Shown here one piece after another: positions 34,589 through 45,360 of a stretch of 64,000 nt of DNA (its first letter is position 1; every line of letters starts with the position of its first letter). The stretch comes from Styela clava. Lineage: Eukaryota > Chordata > Ascidiacea > Stolidobranchia > Styelidae. The stretch is taken from positions 13,669,135 through 13,733,134 of the forward strand of contig NC_135255.1 of NCBI RefSeq assembly GCF_964204865.1. Reading direction: 5' to 3'. The position numbers and the translations under genes are program-made. The notes below the pieces were generated by a model, which worked only from the letters and a program-made list of their open reading frames with translations, ran no database searches and was not told the origin of the DNA.

Positions 34589-37500
34589 ATGCAGTCTAGC
34601 GTTGTCTACAGTCTGACAATATGTGCTATTCTACTAACAGCGATTTTAATAACCATCATCGTCGTGCTGGTGCCTGAATCGGATACACGTATGTTATTTG
34701 TATTTTTATTATAATGTAAACATTTGATGTGTCGTGAGTGTTAGCGCTCGCTTTTAAATGTAGTAATATGCAAGCCCTTACCGGCGTGGTATTCGAAATC
34801 TCGAATACATTTATATTTTTGAGATTTGCTCACATATTTGAAGAATTATCTCAGATACTTCCGAACGATAATTCCACGAAAAGTAGCGTGCGATTTTCTT
34901 CTGTCATACTGTACCGCCAATTGTTCTAGTTAGTTATAAACTGACTTTATTTTAGTTGCGGCTCCTCCGTCATGCTCTGCTTATCCTTGCGACGCAACGT
35001 GTGACATGAAGGTATCGCCATGCAATGGTCTCGTATTTGAAGAAAACTTTGATACATTCGACTTGCAAAGATGGCAACACGAAATCACAATGTCTGGAGG
35101 AGGAAACTGGGAATTTCAATTTTACACCAACAATAGGACAAACAGTTACGTCCGTGACAACACGCTCTTCATCAAACCGGTAAAATTTTCAAACAACGAC
35201 CATACTTGTCGTATTTTGAATAGATTTCGTAACGGTTCGCTGTAATTCAGTCGTAACGTAGAAAACAAATGTATAAATCGAACTGAACATCCATTGTCAT
35301 AGTAATTTAGGGCGAAAGTATTACATTCATAAGACTGCTCTTTATTTTTTATTTACTTTGAAGTTTTAAATATTTTTCAATTCTGACATTGTTCTAATAT
35401 TCACTACTATTGTTTTTACAAATTCATTCGACTCATTTTTTTATTATATTTTCGATTCTCTGTAGATTTAGGTTCTATAGATATAGACAGATCGTAGACA
35501 CTATTGCAACCTTCAATACAAACAAAAATGTTTAGACACTGACCGCAGATCACTACGGAGAATCGTTTTTGTCGTCTGGCGTTCTTGATCTATGGGGAGG
35601 AAGTCCTGCCGATTTCTGCACTGGAAATGCATTTTGGGGTTGTCAACGTACCGGAACTCCAGATAACTACATCAACCCTGTACAATCAGCCAGGTAAAAT
35701 ATAGAATACATTTTTCAAATTCTGATTGGACGATACATGATCCGCGACGACGTCTAACCCTCTGATGTCACGTATTTTGATGATTACTAGTGATAGCATG
35801 GGGTGTGAAATTCAATAAAGCAACCTCGTTTTTTGTTCGCTATCTACCCCATGGGGTGGGATAAATTTCGCATGTGCCATATTTGACCCTCCATGCATTC
35901 ACGGAAGAACGTCACTATAGCTTTTTTTAGGAAGCAATTACAGGCAAAACGAGTATAAAGTATGAAAATAAACAATTATGACTTTTAGTAACCACTTTTG
36001 TATATTTTGTCTAGCCTGAGATGTCCAAATCAGATTCAAATTGTTTGAAATTATATTTTCAGCAATATGTTGATCGAAAATAATCTAAAATTAGCAAATC
36101 TGAACAATTTGAATATATATTAGAAATTAAAAAGAATTTATTCAAGTGAATGCTATCGATGAAATTCCCCCAAAACAGTTTTGAGATTGTCTCATGCAAA
36201 GATATACACCACATTTTGCACAGTTCATGTTGCTTTTCATCGGACATCCCCTCTTTCTGCAATGGATTCTATCACCAATGCCCTTCTTCATCGAAACGCG
36301 CATCCATTGGTGGAAGAATACTACTTGCAGCTTTTTTTGGTGTTGATGGGAGATCACTATCAATACTTGGTCGACCACGGCAAAGTCCTAACTTGGCACT
36401 ATGTACTGACATGTAGAGATTTCAGTGCGGAAATCTTTTATTGGAAGCGGATTACAAGAGTTGTACTCTATTGTAAAAAAAGCCATGAATTGACAATAAT
36501 TAATAGGTACCGAGATCTAAATCTAAAAACAGTGTTTCTTCACGCCTATGCACTTATTTCAGTATTCAAGTACATTTTAATTTGCGTTCAAACTATCATG
36601 TCATAACCAAAATGACTTAATAATATTAAAAAACTAACAACAACCAACTACTAAACCTTGGTTTAACCTCGCAGGTGACAATTTAGCAGCTAGTCTACTG
36701 GCTTAGAAGTCAAATGGGGTTTAAAAATTTTACTTATCAAAATGTCGAAACTAATTGCCAAGGGCTACAGGAAACAACCCAGATTTTTTTGATGGCTGGA
36801 TTTGAGAATAACCGAGTAATTAAATACTAATATCTAAATAAATACTTATATAAACGGTATTCCGAACTAAAAATACTCAATTACTGAACATATGAAAACC
36901 TTCACGCCAGTGAATCAAGAAAACACAGCCTGAGCACTTAAAATTTTATTCCCCCAAATGCATGATGTGCCAAATTTGTCACACGCATTACCACCTAAAT
37001 ATTTCGAAATGCTGAAGAAATAGTTAAAAACTGCTAAGCTAGGCCTCTTCCTTGCTAATACCCCCACTATTACGAATTATCTCCTATTATCTCCTCCGTT
37101 TATTGCACAATAGAGAGAATGCGTTCCAGATGCAAAGAATCTACGTTACTCAATAGCATAACCAAGTGGACCAATATAAAAAACAACACGTGACCCAAAA
37201 GAGATGTTTTGAATTTGACCCGCCATGCATTAAAGCGCTAATAATATGCGGGAGTATTGACACGGAATAATAGCGTGTTAAATTAGTCAAATTCATTTGT
37301 TCTCATATATGGGCGCGATTGATATGTGCATTTTTTTACTCAAAATGTCATTTTACTTGCAATCGCACGAATCTTATATATTCAGTAGCGTAATAGACAT
37401 TTCATATTCAGAATACGTTCTGTGAATTCATTTGCGATCCAATACGGACGAATTGAAGTTGTGGCTAAGATGCCTAGTGGGGACTGGTTGTGGCCTGCGA

Positions 37501-40321
37501 TATGGATGTTACCCAGGTGAGAATTTAAAACATTTATATATGTTATTTTAACACTTGAGGAGAGTGCTCGTGTTTGAACTTTGAACTTTTTGAAAGTCTT
37601 TATATCTACTTCGACAACCATTACAAAATCGATGGTCATATGAGCATGCTTGAGACGTATGCCTGTAGACGCTCAATGCGAGACTGAGATGGGTTTTAAA
37701 ATATGACCCAAGTATCAACGTCACACTGGCAGATATTAGAAATCTTGAATTTGTCACCAAAGGTGCATCAACTTTGGATTTGGAGCTGGAGCAGTAATGG
37801 CTCAGGATTTGGTGCTGTAGTAATTTTTTTCCCCCACTTCACAGTCTCGATGGAAAATATGGAGGTTAAACTATGAATATATATAATTGTATATCCTCAA
37901 TTTTTGAGGACTACTGGCATGATAAGTAGAAAATCAAAATTCACACTTCAATTTGAAATGAAATTTTCCAATTGACGTTGGCCCTATATATTCGCGTAGT
38001 TATTGACTGTTTTTCATAAAGTTCAACCTTGTATGAATAATGCAATTACCTAACCACTCACGTTTTCATTGCCAAAAGTCAATAGGCATGCAATTCAACG
38101 TTGAAATGTTTTATCTATATCCACACTAATCTAAGTCTAAATAAATAAATACAAGAGAGTTATGAATACATAAAAACAAATACCCTCTATATCGGTGCAT
38201 AAATTGCGGACCATAATTAAAAAACATTCTAGAACTCAAGAAAGGTTTTCTAAATAGAAATATAGTAAAGTAACACACAATATCATTATGTAATTTTAAT
38301 AAACCCTATAACGAGTTAACCAAATTAAAAATGAGGCCTGTTGCTTTGGAACGACCTGATGTCAAATTTGAATTTACTTTAACAGAGACAATAGGTACGG
38401 AGGATGGCCAGCATCTGGAGAGATAGACATTATAGAATCAAGAGGTGAGTGAGTCCAAGCTTTTACGTTATAATCCCAAATACGTTTTTCAATTTATTCG
38501 ATTGCCATCTCACTATTTTGATATTATTGTTCGTTAATATTTAGTCATTCAAACAGGGGTTGCATTTTCTCTTACTTGGAAATACACGTCACATGATAAT
38601 CCGAATGAAAGATACATATCATGAGGTACATAACGGGCGTTCATTTCACACTTATGTTACACTAATGATTCTAATTTTGTCATCATTCTTTGTTTTTTAG
38701 GAAATATAAATCTCACAGATGCTGAAGGCGTTTCTAAAGGTCGTGACAATATGGGTATGACTCTACATTGGGGACCTTACTTTCCACTGAACGGATATCC
38801 AAAGACAACAATCGAAAGGTCTGTCATAAGCAGGAATATAAATTTTCGATAATGATTCGGTTTCTGTGGGACTAACTACTCATCCTTCTAAACGAAACGT
38901 TACAGAAATATATTTTAGCGTGCAGCAAGACTCTTGAATCACTTAGAATAAATTTTCGATTTATCGTTCTTTATTAGACGAAATCCTAATCTATAGACAC
39001 ACAGTTTAAGCATTCCACATTAGCTTCTTTCTTCTTTTCGTACTCAATGGCGTCCAATAATTTAATTAATGTTCGAAATTCGAATCTGGTTGCGTTATAA
39101 ATTTGCACCTAAATTATACATCAAAGAGCTTACAGAGTTTAATTGAATCTTCTCATCTTCGTGATATTTTATTCCAAGTTTTCTTAACGTTATGTAAAGA
39201 CGAGCAAAATTAAAAAATATAGAGAAAATATGAGCTGAATCATTAATTCCATTTCATTTATATACTACAATAATATATATCTGGCACAGTCATCCGGCTT
39301 CGGGAACGTACGCATCGGCCTTTCACACATGGGTTGTTGATTGGACAGCAGAATATATAGATTTGTTTGTGGATGGTAAATTGCTGCGAAGAGTTGATCC
39401 GGGACCTGGAGGATTTTTCGATTATGGTGAATTTGAAAAAGAAGCACCGGGTATCGATAATCCATGGGCGAATTCTAACAACAAAATGACACCATTTGAT
39501 CAAGAAGTAAGTTTTGGAAGTAATTTAACATGATAATAAAACATTCAGTTATTGCTCGTTTGTTTAGATTGTTTAATTATGGTTTATTCAGTATTTTCAA
39601 CAATTATTTCTAGTTCTATATTCTCATAAATGTGGCTGTCGGCGGCACCAATGGATTTTTCCCAGATTCTTGGATAAATGCACCTCGCGAAAAGCCATGG
39701 AAAAATGATTCACCAACGGCAATGAAAGATTTTTGGTTGAAAAAAGACGAATGGTGAGTAATTAAGTCATTCCCAATAATACCAAAATGTTGAAGAGCCT
39801 CAATGAATGTAATTTTCCTACCCGGAAACAATGAAGCGTGGGAGTATTCAGTTGTTAGTTATTAATTAATAAAAAAAAACAGAGATGTAGAAAAGTTAGA
39901 AAGAAGTGAGTTAAATAGATATGAAACAGCGATAGTTCGCGGGACCAATTCCTCTACGCGAATGTCATCGAAAAAGTCAGAGACAATTGAGATAAAAAAG
40001 AAATTTTTCGGAATCTATCTTTAGGTCTCAAATGCACAATATTTTTTCTGGTTTCCCGTATAGTGAATATCGAGAATTCCAATATTTTTGGCTCATCGTG
40101 ATCGTGACGAGTATATATATAAGTGTAGTAATTGTCAAAAGCTTGATGTTTAGTAAAAACTAAAAAAAAAATTAATTTGTCTATTAAAGTTAAATCAAAA
40201 TGTATCGCCCCTATTAAATTTGTTTTTCTTTTACTATAGGTATCCATCATGGCAGCCAGACGTTGACAATGGTGAGAACGCTGCTATGCAAGTCAGAAGT
40301 ATTAAAGTTTGGGCTAAATAA
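34589..40321 (+). CDS. membrane-anchored GH16 beta-1,3-glucanase / LGBP-like protein
   Basis: Nine exons, 400 residues: 34589-34688, 34956-35179, 35536-35693, 37412-37516, 38386-38444, 38701-38818, 39290-39506, 39614-39753, 40240-40321. Residues about 8-30 form one hydrophobic segment with no obvious cleavage site, so either a type II anchor or a signal peptide. A short Cys-rich stretch (about 38-56) follows, then a GH16 domain starting near GLVFEENFD. It carries the family blocks GGGNWEFQFYTNN, ADHYGESFLSSG and WPAIWMLP, and the active-site motif GEIDIIES at 207-214 (E208, D210, E213 all present). An enzyme acting on beta-1,3-glucan is therefore likely, unlike insect GNBPs that lost these residues. 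The N-terminal CBM39 of arthropod BGRPs is absent. The gene lies 741 bp upstream of the GBA gene, which shares its first-exon type. AATAAA at 40317 and 40530. Confidence 0.93.
36142..36382 (-). pseudogene. piggyBac transposase C-terminal relic
   Basis: On the minus strand one frame reads a Pro/Ser-rich stretch ending RFDEEGHW before a stop. An overlapping frame continues with HCRKRGCPMKSNMNCAKCGVYLC and then NCF before a stop at 36142. This order (Pro/Ser-rich linker, R-F/Y-D-G-H-W, then a CxxC-type zinc finger ending LC...NCF) is the C-terminus of piggyBac/PGBD transposases. A frameshift separates the two parts and the catalytic domain is missing. It lies in intron 3 of the GH16 gene, antisense. 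Confidence 0.75.
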
Positions 40322-41062
40322 ATATGAAGTCGCTCCACCAGATAATTCATTTGTAAGTAATAATTGATGTAAATGTCAACAACAACACACTAGTCGGGGA
40401 TCGAAGACTACGCTGTTTCGGACGTCTCAACTTCATTTCACTGTAATCTTGGAAATCAACAAATGTTGTTGTAAATTACCTCAGAAACTTTTTCCCGATT
40501 ATACATATTTACAAATGTATATAAATGGTAATAAATTATAAGTAAATACAGCATTCAATTTTTTTTCATATTTTTGTTGTTAAAAGTTTCCAGTGCAGCA
40601 TTACAATTAGTCTTAATGATTTCTGGATATTTGATATCTGGATTTCTGATATCCAATAAAAGAATCAGTCAACTAGAAAACTTGAGAAGTTGTATTAGAC
40701 ACTGAAGCGAAAGGTACATAAAATGTCTATTTTAGAACCGTTGAAAATGTATGTACGGAGACTCGGGGAGTGCATTCTTATTCGTAAACCTTGTGTTGGG
40801 CTTCCATGATTCGTTAAGGCGGAAGTATATATATCATCATTCTATGAACAGTGTCAGTCAATAATCCTCATTTAGTCTATAATCAACCATGATGAAATAA
40901 ATCAAACAATATTTAGTGGATAATTTCGATTAATAATTGACAGAAATTATGCAACTTATCCGTAATGTTTCATTACACATAGCGATAAAAATTAAAACAT
41001 GATGAGTACGTGATAGGAAGACGATATTTTAGTGTGGAGTTCAACGATAATAGAAGCGAAGA
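40322..41062. other. spacer between GH16 and GBA genes
   Basis: 741-bp spacer between two same-strand glycosidase genes. It contains the GH16 polyadenylation signals and the presumed GBA promoter. No gene or clear repeat seen. Confidence 0.55.
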
Positions 41063-44000
41063 ATGAAGTCAGTCGTGGGATATAGCTTAATATTGAGCAG
41101 CATTGTGATTGCAGGAGTTGTTTCGTTGCTGCTTGTATTGTTGATGCCTTCATCTATTCCACGTATGTTATTTTGTATGGTAATTTTTTTGAATATTTGT
41201 GAAATAATGTTCGATACATATTTCGGTGGGGAAAGTCACGTAGGCTATTTATGACAAGTCATATCATTCGTTTTATCGGAAGCATATATATATTTTCTAC
41301 AATAAGTCAAAGAAGAAATTTAAACCATGCCAACCCCAAATTTAGATGAATGTGGTTGGCGATAATCACCTGAAGCTCTCTTCATTGGCATCGCCAGCAA
41401 TAGAATGAAAATAGCATTGAAGGTACACTGGAAGTAACCGTACACAAAAATTAATATTTTGGAATATTTATTTTTAAATGGGAAATTCACAAGCTGGAAA
41501 CCCAATTTTTTCGATAATTTCCAACATTCCGAGAAATAGTTTAGAGGTTCAGTCTGAGCATCATAATGAAAGGTCTTAAAATCAAGAATAGCCCACGAGA
41601 GTGGCAATGTTATCTGCTTAAGTCATTGCTTACGCCGAATTGCCTTCGCTTGCTTTTAGAACAACGTCGAACATGTGAGCCGAAATATTTTGATCAAGAT
41701 CGTATGGTTTGTGTATGTAACTCAACATATTGCGATACACTCGATCCGCTTCCAGATTCATATCCTGAAGGATATATAATTATTTATACATCGAGTCAGA
41801 GTGGACTTCGTTTCAACGAGACATCGAATCAATTTCGCTCTCTATCGCAAAGTGATGTAGGTAAGGAATTAAATATTATTTGAATTGTTCATTTCCTAAC
41901 ATAGTCTATATATATGAGAGATGCACACAAATGTGGACACAAGGTCAAATGACTTAACCAGGGATGTGCAACAAGCGACCCGCGGGCCACAACTGACCCG
42001 ACAGGCCCTTTAGTGTAGCCCGTATGAACACCTAAATTTTTTCTCATCTAGCATAAAATCGTAATCCGACAGTTTATGTTAAGAACTGTTATTAACAAGC
42101 TATGCGAAAACTTGAAATTTCAATTGTTTCGCTAAAATGTTAAATAACTAAAATTTTGCATTGTGAGAATATTTCAATTCATTCAACAAGACCCCGAACA
42201 ACAACAATTAATCAAGTGCTCTTTTCCAGCCGCAGAACATTCGGCGTTTGTGTTTTATGAAGAGTTTTATCCTGGTTTTATCCCTTTTTGTGTAAATATG
42301 TATGTTATTGTTTCATTCAGCTACAATAACAGTCAATTCTGGTAAACGGTTGCAGACAATTAAAGGCTTCGGCGGTGCATTCACGGATGCTGCTGGAATA
42401 AATATTGCAAGCTTACCTCAACAGGCTCAAGAGAATTTATTGAGGTCATATTTTTCACCAGAGGGTAAGTTTATTGATATTTATGTACACCATAGGCTAC
42501 GATCCTTTTGTGTGGTTAGAATTCAAAAGCTCGCAAACAGTATATGTATATAAATCATTTTGAACGGTTTAAAAAACGTGTATTGCTTGTTGATTTCAAT
42601 TATAAATGTCAGTTTTCATAATTTTATGTATTATCTCTTGGTATTATAACATTTCTGTAACAAGGTCACTTCAACTTTTCCAGGTATCGAATATAACATG
42701 GGTCGAATTCCTATAGCAAGTTGTGATTTTTCAACTCGAGGATACACGTACAATGATTTCGAGAATGATTTCGCCCTAACAAATTTTTCGTTAGCAAGTG
42801 AAGATTTTGTTTACAAAGTAATTTCATTTAAATAAGTTGATGTTAAATTTATAATCGACTGCTGTTGAAAATCTTTCGTTTCTTTACATCTTCGAAGATA
42901 CCATACATAAAGAAGGCCGTGGCAATGAATAAAAGAAAGATGTCTTTTTATGCCAGCCCTTGGACAGCACCCGCTTGGATGAAAACAAACAATGACCTTA
43001 TCGGAAAGGGAAGTTTGAAAGGGGAACCAGGTGGACCATACTATCACACTTGGGCTCTGTATTTTGCAAGGTATTGGGACCTCCTGAAGTATGCGCACCG
43101 AGATGGCGCACAACCTGAACTCAGGTTGTGTACCAGGTTAGGGTTCAGGTTGTGCGACATTTTAGTGCGCATACTTCAGGAGTACCAGGTATTGTTCATT
43201 TTAGTCAGTCGAGAATGGGGATAAGCTTACACTTCTTTCAAACTAATAGATCCTATTTATGAAAAACTAACATTTCGATCCACGTGTTTATTATTATATT
43301 TCAAGTGTACAGTAATTGAAATCGCTACAATAACTTCTTTCTGTAATTATGTAATAGATTCATCGAACACGTTCTGTCTTGATTTTATGTATTATATAGA
43401 TTTATAGAAGAATATACAAAGAACGGTGTAGACATCTGGGGATTAACAGCGCAAAATGAACCAAGTGCTGGGAATATTCAGAATTTTCCATTTCAGTGCA
43501 TGGGATTCAGTGATATTCAGCAGAGAGACTTCATAAAACTAGATTTGGTAATAAATTAGTTCGTATTCTTTTGTATACTGTTAATAAAACTATAAAAGAA
43601 AATACTGACATACAATTTCTCCCATTTTATTGAGTAGGGTCCAACACTAGAAAACCGAGGTCACGGCGACGTAACACTGATGATAATGGATGATCAAAGA
43701 TTGTTGTTACCGGAATGGCCAAAGGTTGTCCTGAATGATTCAGTCGTGAACGACTATGTTGACGGAATAGCAATTCATTGGTAAACTTAGTTTATAAATA
43801 TCTGTATTTAATAAATACAGTTTTATTTGAATTAAAAGAATTCTATCTTGATCGACCGATTTTCGGAAGAATAGACCTCGCAAACAATTTTTCGCGTTGT
43901 GGAAGCCACTTTATCTTGCGTGTTATAGGCAAGCTTGACTTATTTCGAAGCACGTGTTACTAATTACTAGTGACTTCACATTAGTTGTAGCTTGCAACTC

Positions 44001-45360
44001 TTTTAGTGATATGTTTTTCACTTATAATTCTTTGGAACTTCTTTCGAGAAACTAGTATAGCATATAGCAGTATGTATATATATAATCATTCCAACAATAT
44101 AAAATTCATTTGTCACGACACCACTTTACGTTTAATTAATAAATGGCAGTGAAATTTTCCTTTTTTTTCATCCCCAGGTATATGGATTTCATGGTGCCAC
44201 CACAACGACTAACGGAAACCCATGAATTGTTTCCTGATAAATTTATGCTTGCATCGGAGGCATGTGCAGGGGCAAATCCTTTAGCAAATAAAGGAGTGGT
44301 GATGGGCAGTTGGGAACGTGGCGAACGCTACAGTGACGATATTATTGAGGCAAGTTCATATTTCTATTATTACTTATCGATCTTTAGATCGGTAAGTATG
44401 TTGATAGGTATTTGTCTGTTAGATGCACGCGATATCTCAAGAAGGCGTGGTTGAATCTGCTCCAAATTTTGCATGTGCAATCATCATATCCCGGACCAGA
44501 AGCCTATGTCGTATATATATTAGCGAGTTATTACTTAATTAGGGATGGGACACGTGGTGTCACTATAGAGTCATGAATCGAAACCGCAGTTTCGATCGAT
44601 AAGTCTTCGGTCTCCGACCGATATTCTCGTTTATATTTTGAAAAGATTTCTGACTCTATAATAATTTTAAGTGTGAATTTGCAATCAGAATCAAGGTTTA
44701 TATATGTGGAGCGCCAAATAAAGTATGTGGGAATGAGGACATCGCAAAACAATATTACAAATTTACAGGATATAACAAACTACGTGAGTGGTTGGGTGGA
44801 CTGGAACATTGCTCTTGATATGAGAGGGGGACCAAACTGGGTGAGAAACTTCGTTGATTCTCCAATCATCGTCAACAAAGAATCCTACGAGTTTTACAAA
44901 CAGCCCATGTTTTATCACATGGGTCATTTCAGGTTGTATATATATATATATTTATTTTCGTTGTAATTTATATTCCAATATTCAACATGAAACTTGGCGA
45001 AAATTAGTCGAACTATACGCTATATATGAATAATATAACAACAAATCCTATGCAATTGAAACATTTTCCCCATATGACATTTCTTGTGTATTTTGAGTTG
45101 CGTCATAATTGATTATTTTTAATTTTAGCAAATTCGTCCCCGAAGGCTCAGTAAGGATTGAAAGCTTGGCGAATCAACTTCCATTTAATGTCAAACATGT
45201 TGCGTTTTTGAATCCAAATACTAACCAAATATCGTTAGTCGTTTTAAACAAGTCAGAGAACGATATCATCATTACAGTTCGAGACTCGGCTTCTGGAGAA
45301 GTAGAAGACGTTTTGGAGAAAAGATCTATCAAAACATATGTTTGGTCACTTTATGTATGA
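41063..45360 (+). CDS. GBA: lysosomal-type glucosylceramidase (GH30, acid beta-glucosidase)
   Basis: Ten exons, 536 residues: 41063-41162, 41660-41860, 42321-42464, 42684-42817, 42898-43070, 43400-43547, 43638-43780, 44178-44349, 44769-44932, 45129-45360. It aligns with human GBA1 end to end. A hydrophobic leader (about 6-29) is followed by a Cys-rich start with [10 protein letters not shown], where the conserved first N-glycosylation site is kept. Then come [23 protein letters not shown] and GKGSLKG. The acid/base is E271 in AQNEPSAG and the nucleophile E375 in LASEACAG, 104 residues apart (105 in human). The C-terminal beta domain ends KTYVWSLYV. The reaction is hydrolysis of glucosylceramide to glucose and ceramide in the lysosome with saposin C. 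Intron 5 starts at a MITE-duplicated donor and intron 8 has a GC donor. AATAAA at 45368-45373. Confidence 0.95.
41957..42030. repeat. CG-rich hAT-terminus-like fragment in GBA intron 2
   Basis: AGGGATGTGCAACAAGCGAC followed by CCGCGGGCCACAACTGACCC, similar in style to the fragment at 25502. No matching opposite end was found. Confidence 0.35.
43077..43186. mobile_element. GGTACTCC-family MITE inserted at a GBA splice donor
   Basis: 110-bp element with ends GGACCTCCTGAAGTATGCGC and GCGCATACTTCAGGAGTACC, and inner TGTACCAGGTTAGGGTT as in the family. Target duplication AGGTATTG is perfect: 43069-43076 and 43187-43194. The duplicated octamer spans the last two bases of GBA exon 5 and the first six of intron 5. 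Confidence 0.92.
44350..44351 (+). other. non-canonical GC splice donor (GBA intron 8)
   Basis: Exon 8 must end at GAG (44349) to join GATATAACA at 44769 in frame, giving ...[14 protein letters not shown]... as in GBA. The intron therefore starts GCAAGTT, the classic context of GC-AG introns. Confidence 0.8.
44374..44634 (+). repeat. dispersed 200-300 bp repeat, copy 3
   Basis: Starts TTATCGATCTTTAGATCGGT and AAGTATGTTGATAGGTATTT, and ends CCGACCGATATTCTCGTTT. Same family as 23385-23599 and 28299-28600. In GBA intron 8, only 24 bp after the GC donor. Confidence 0.85.

Noticed and set aside
36181-36606. 141-codon plus-strand open frame in GH16 intron 3
   Set aside because: Its first half is the antisense of the piggyBac relic; the remainder has no support.
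42865-43224. Whole 119-codon open frame as one GBA exon
   Set aside because: GBA homology stops at the AG of 43070. The rest is the MITE and intron, and splicing from the downstream duplicated donor would break the frame with exon 6.
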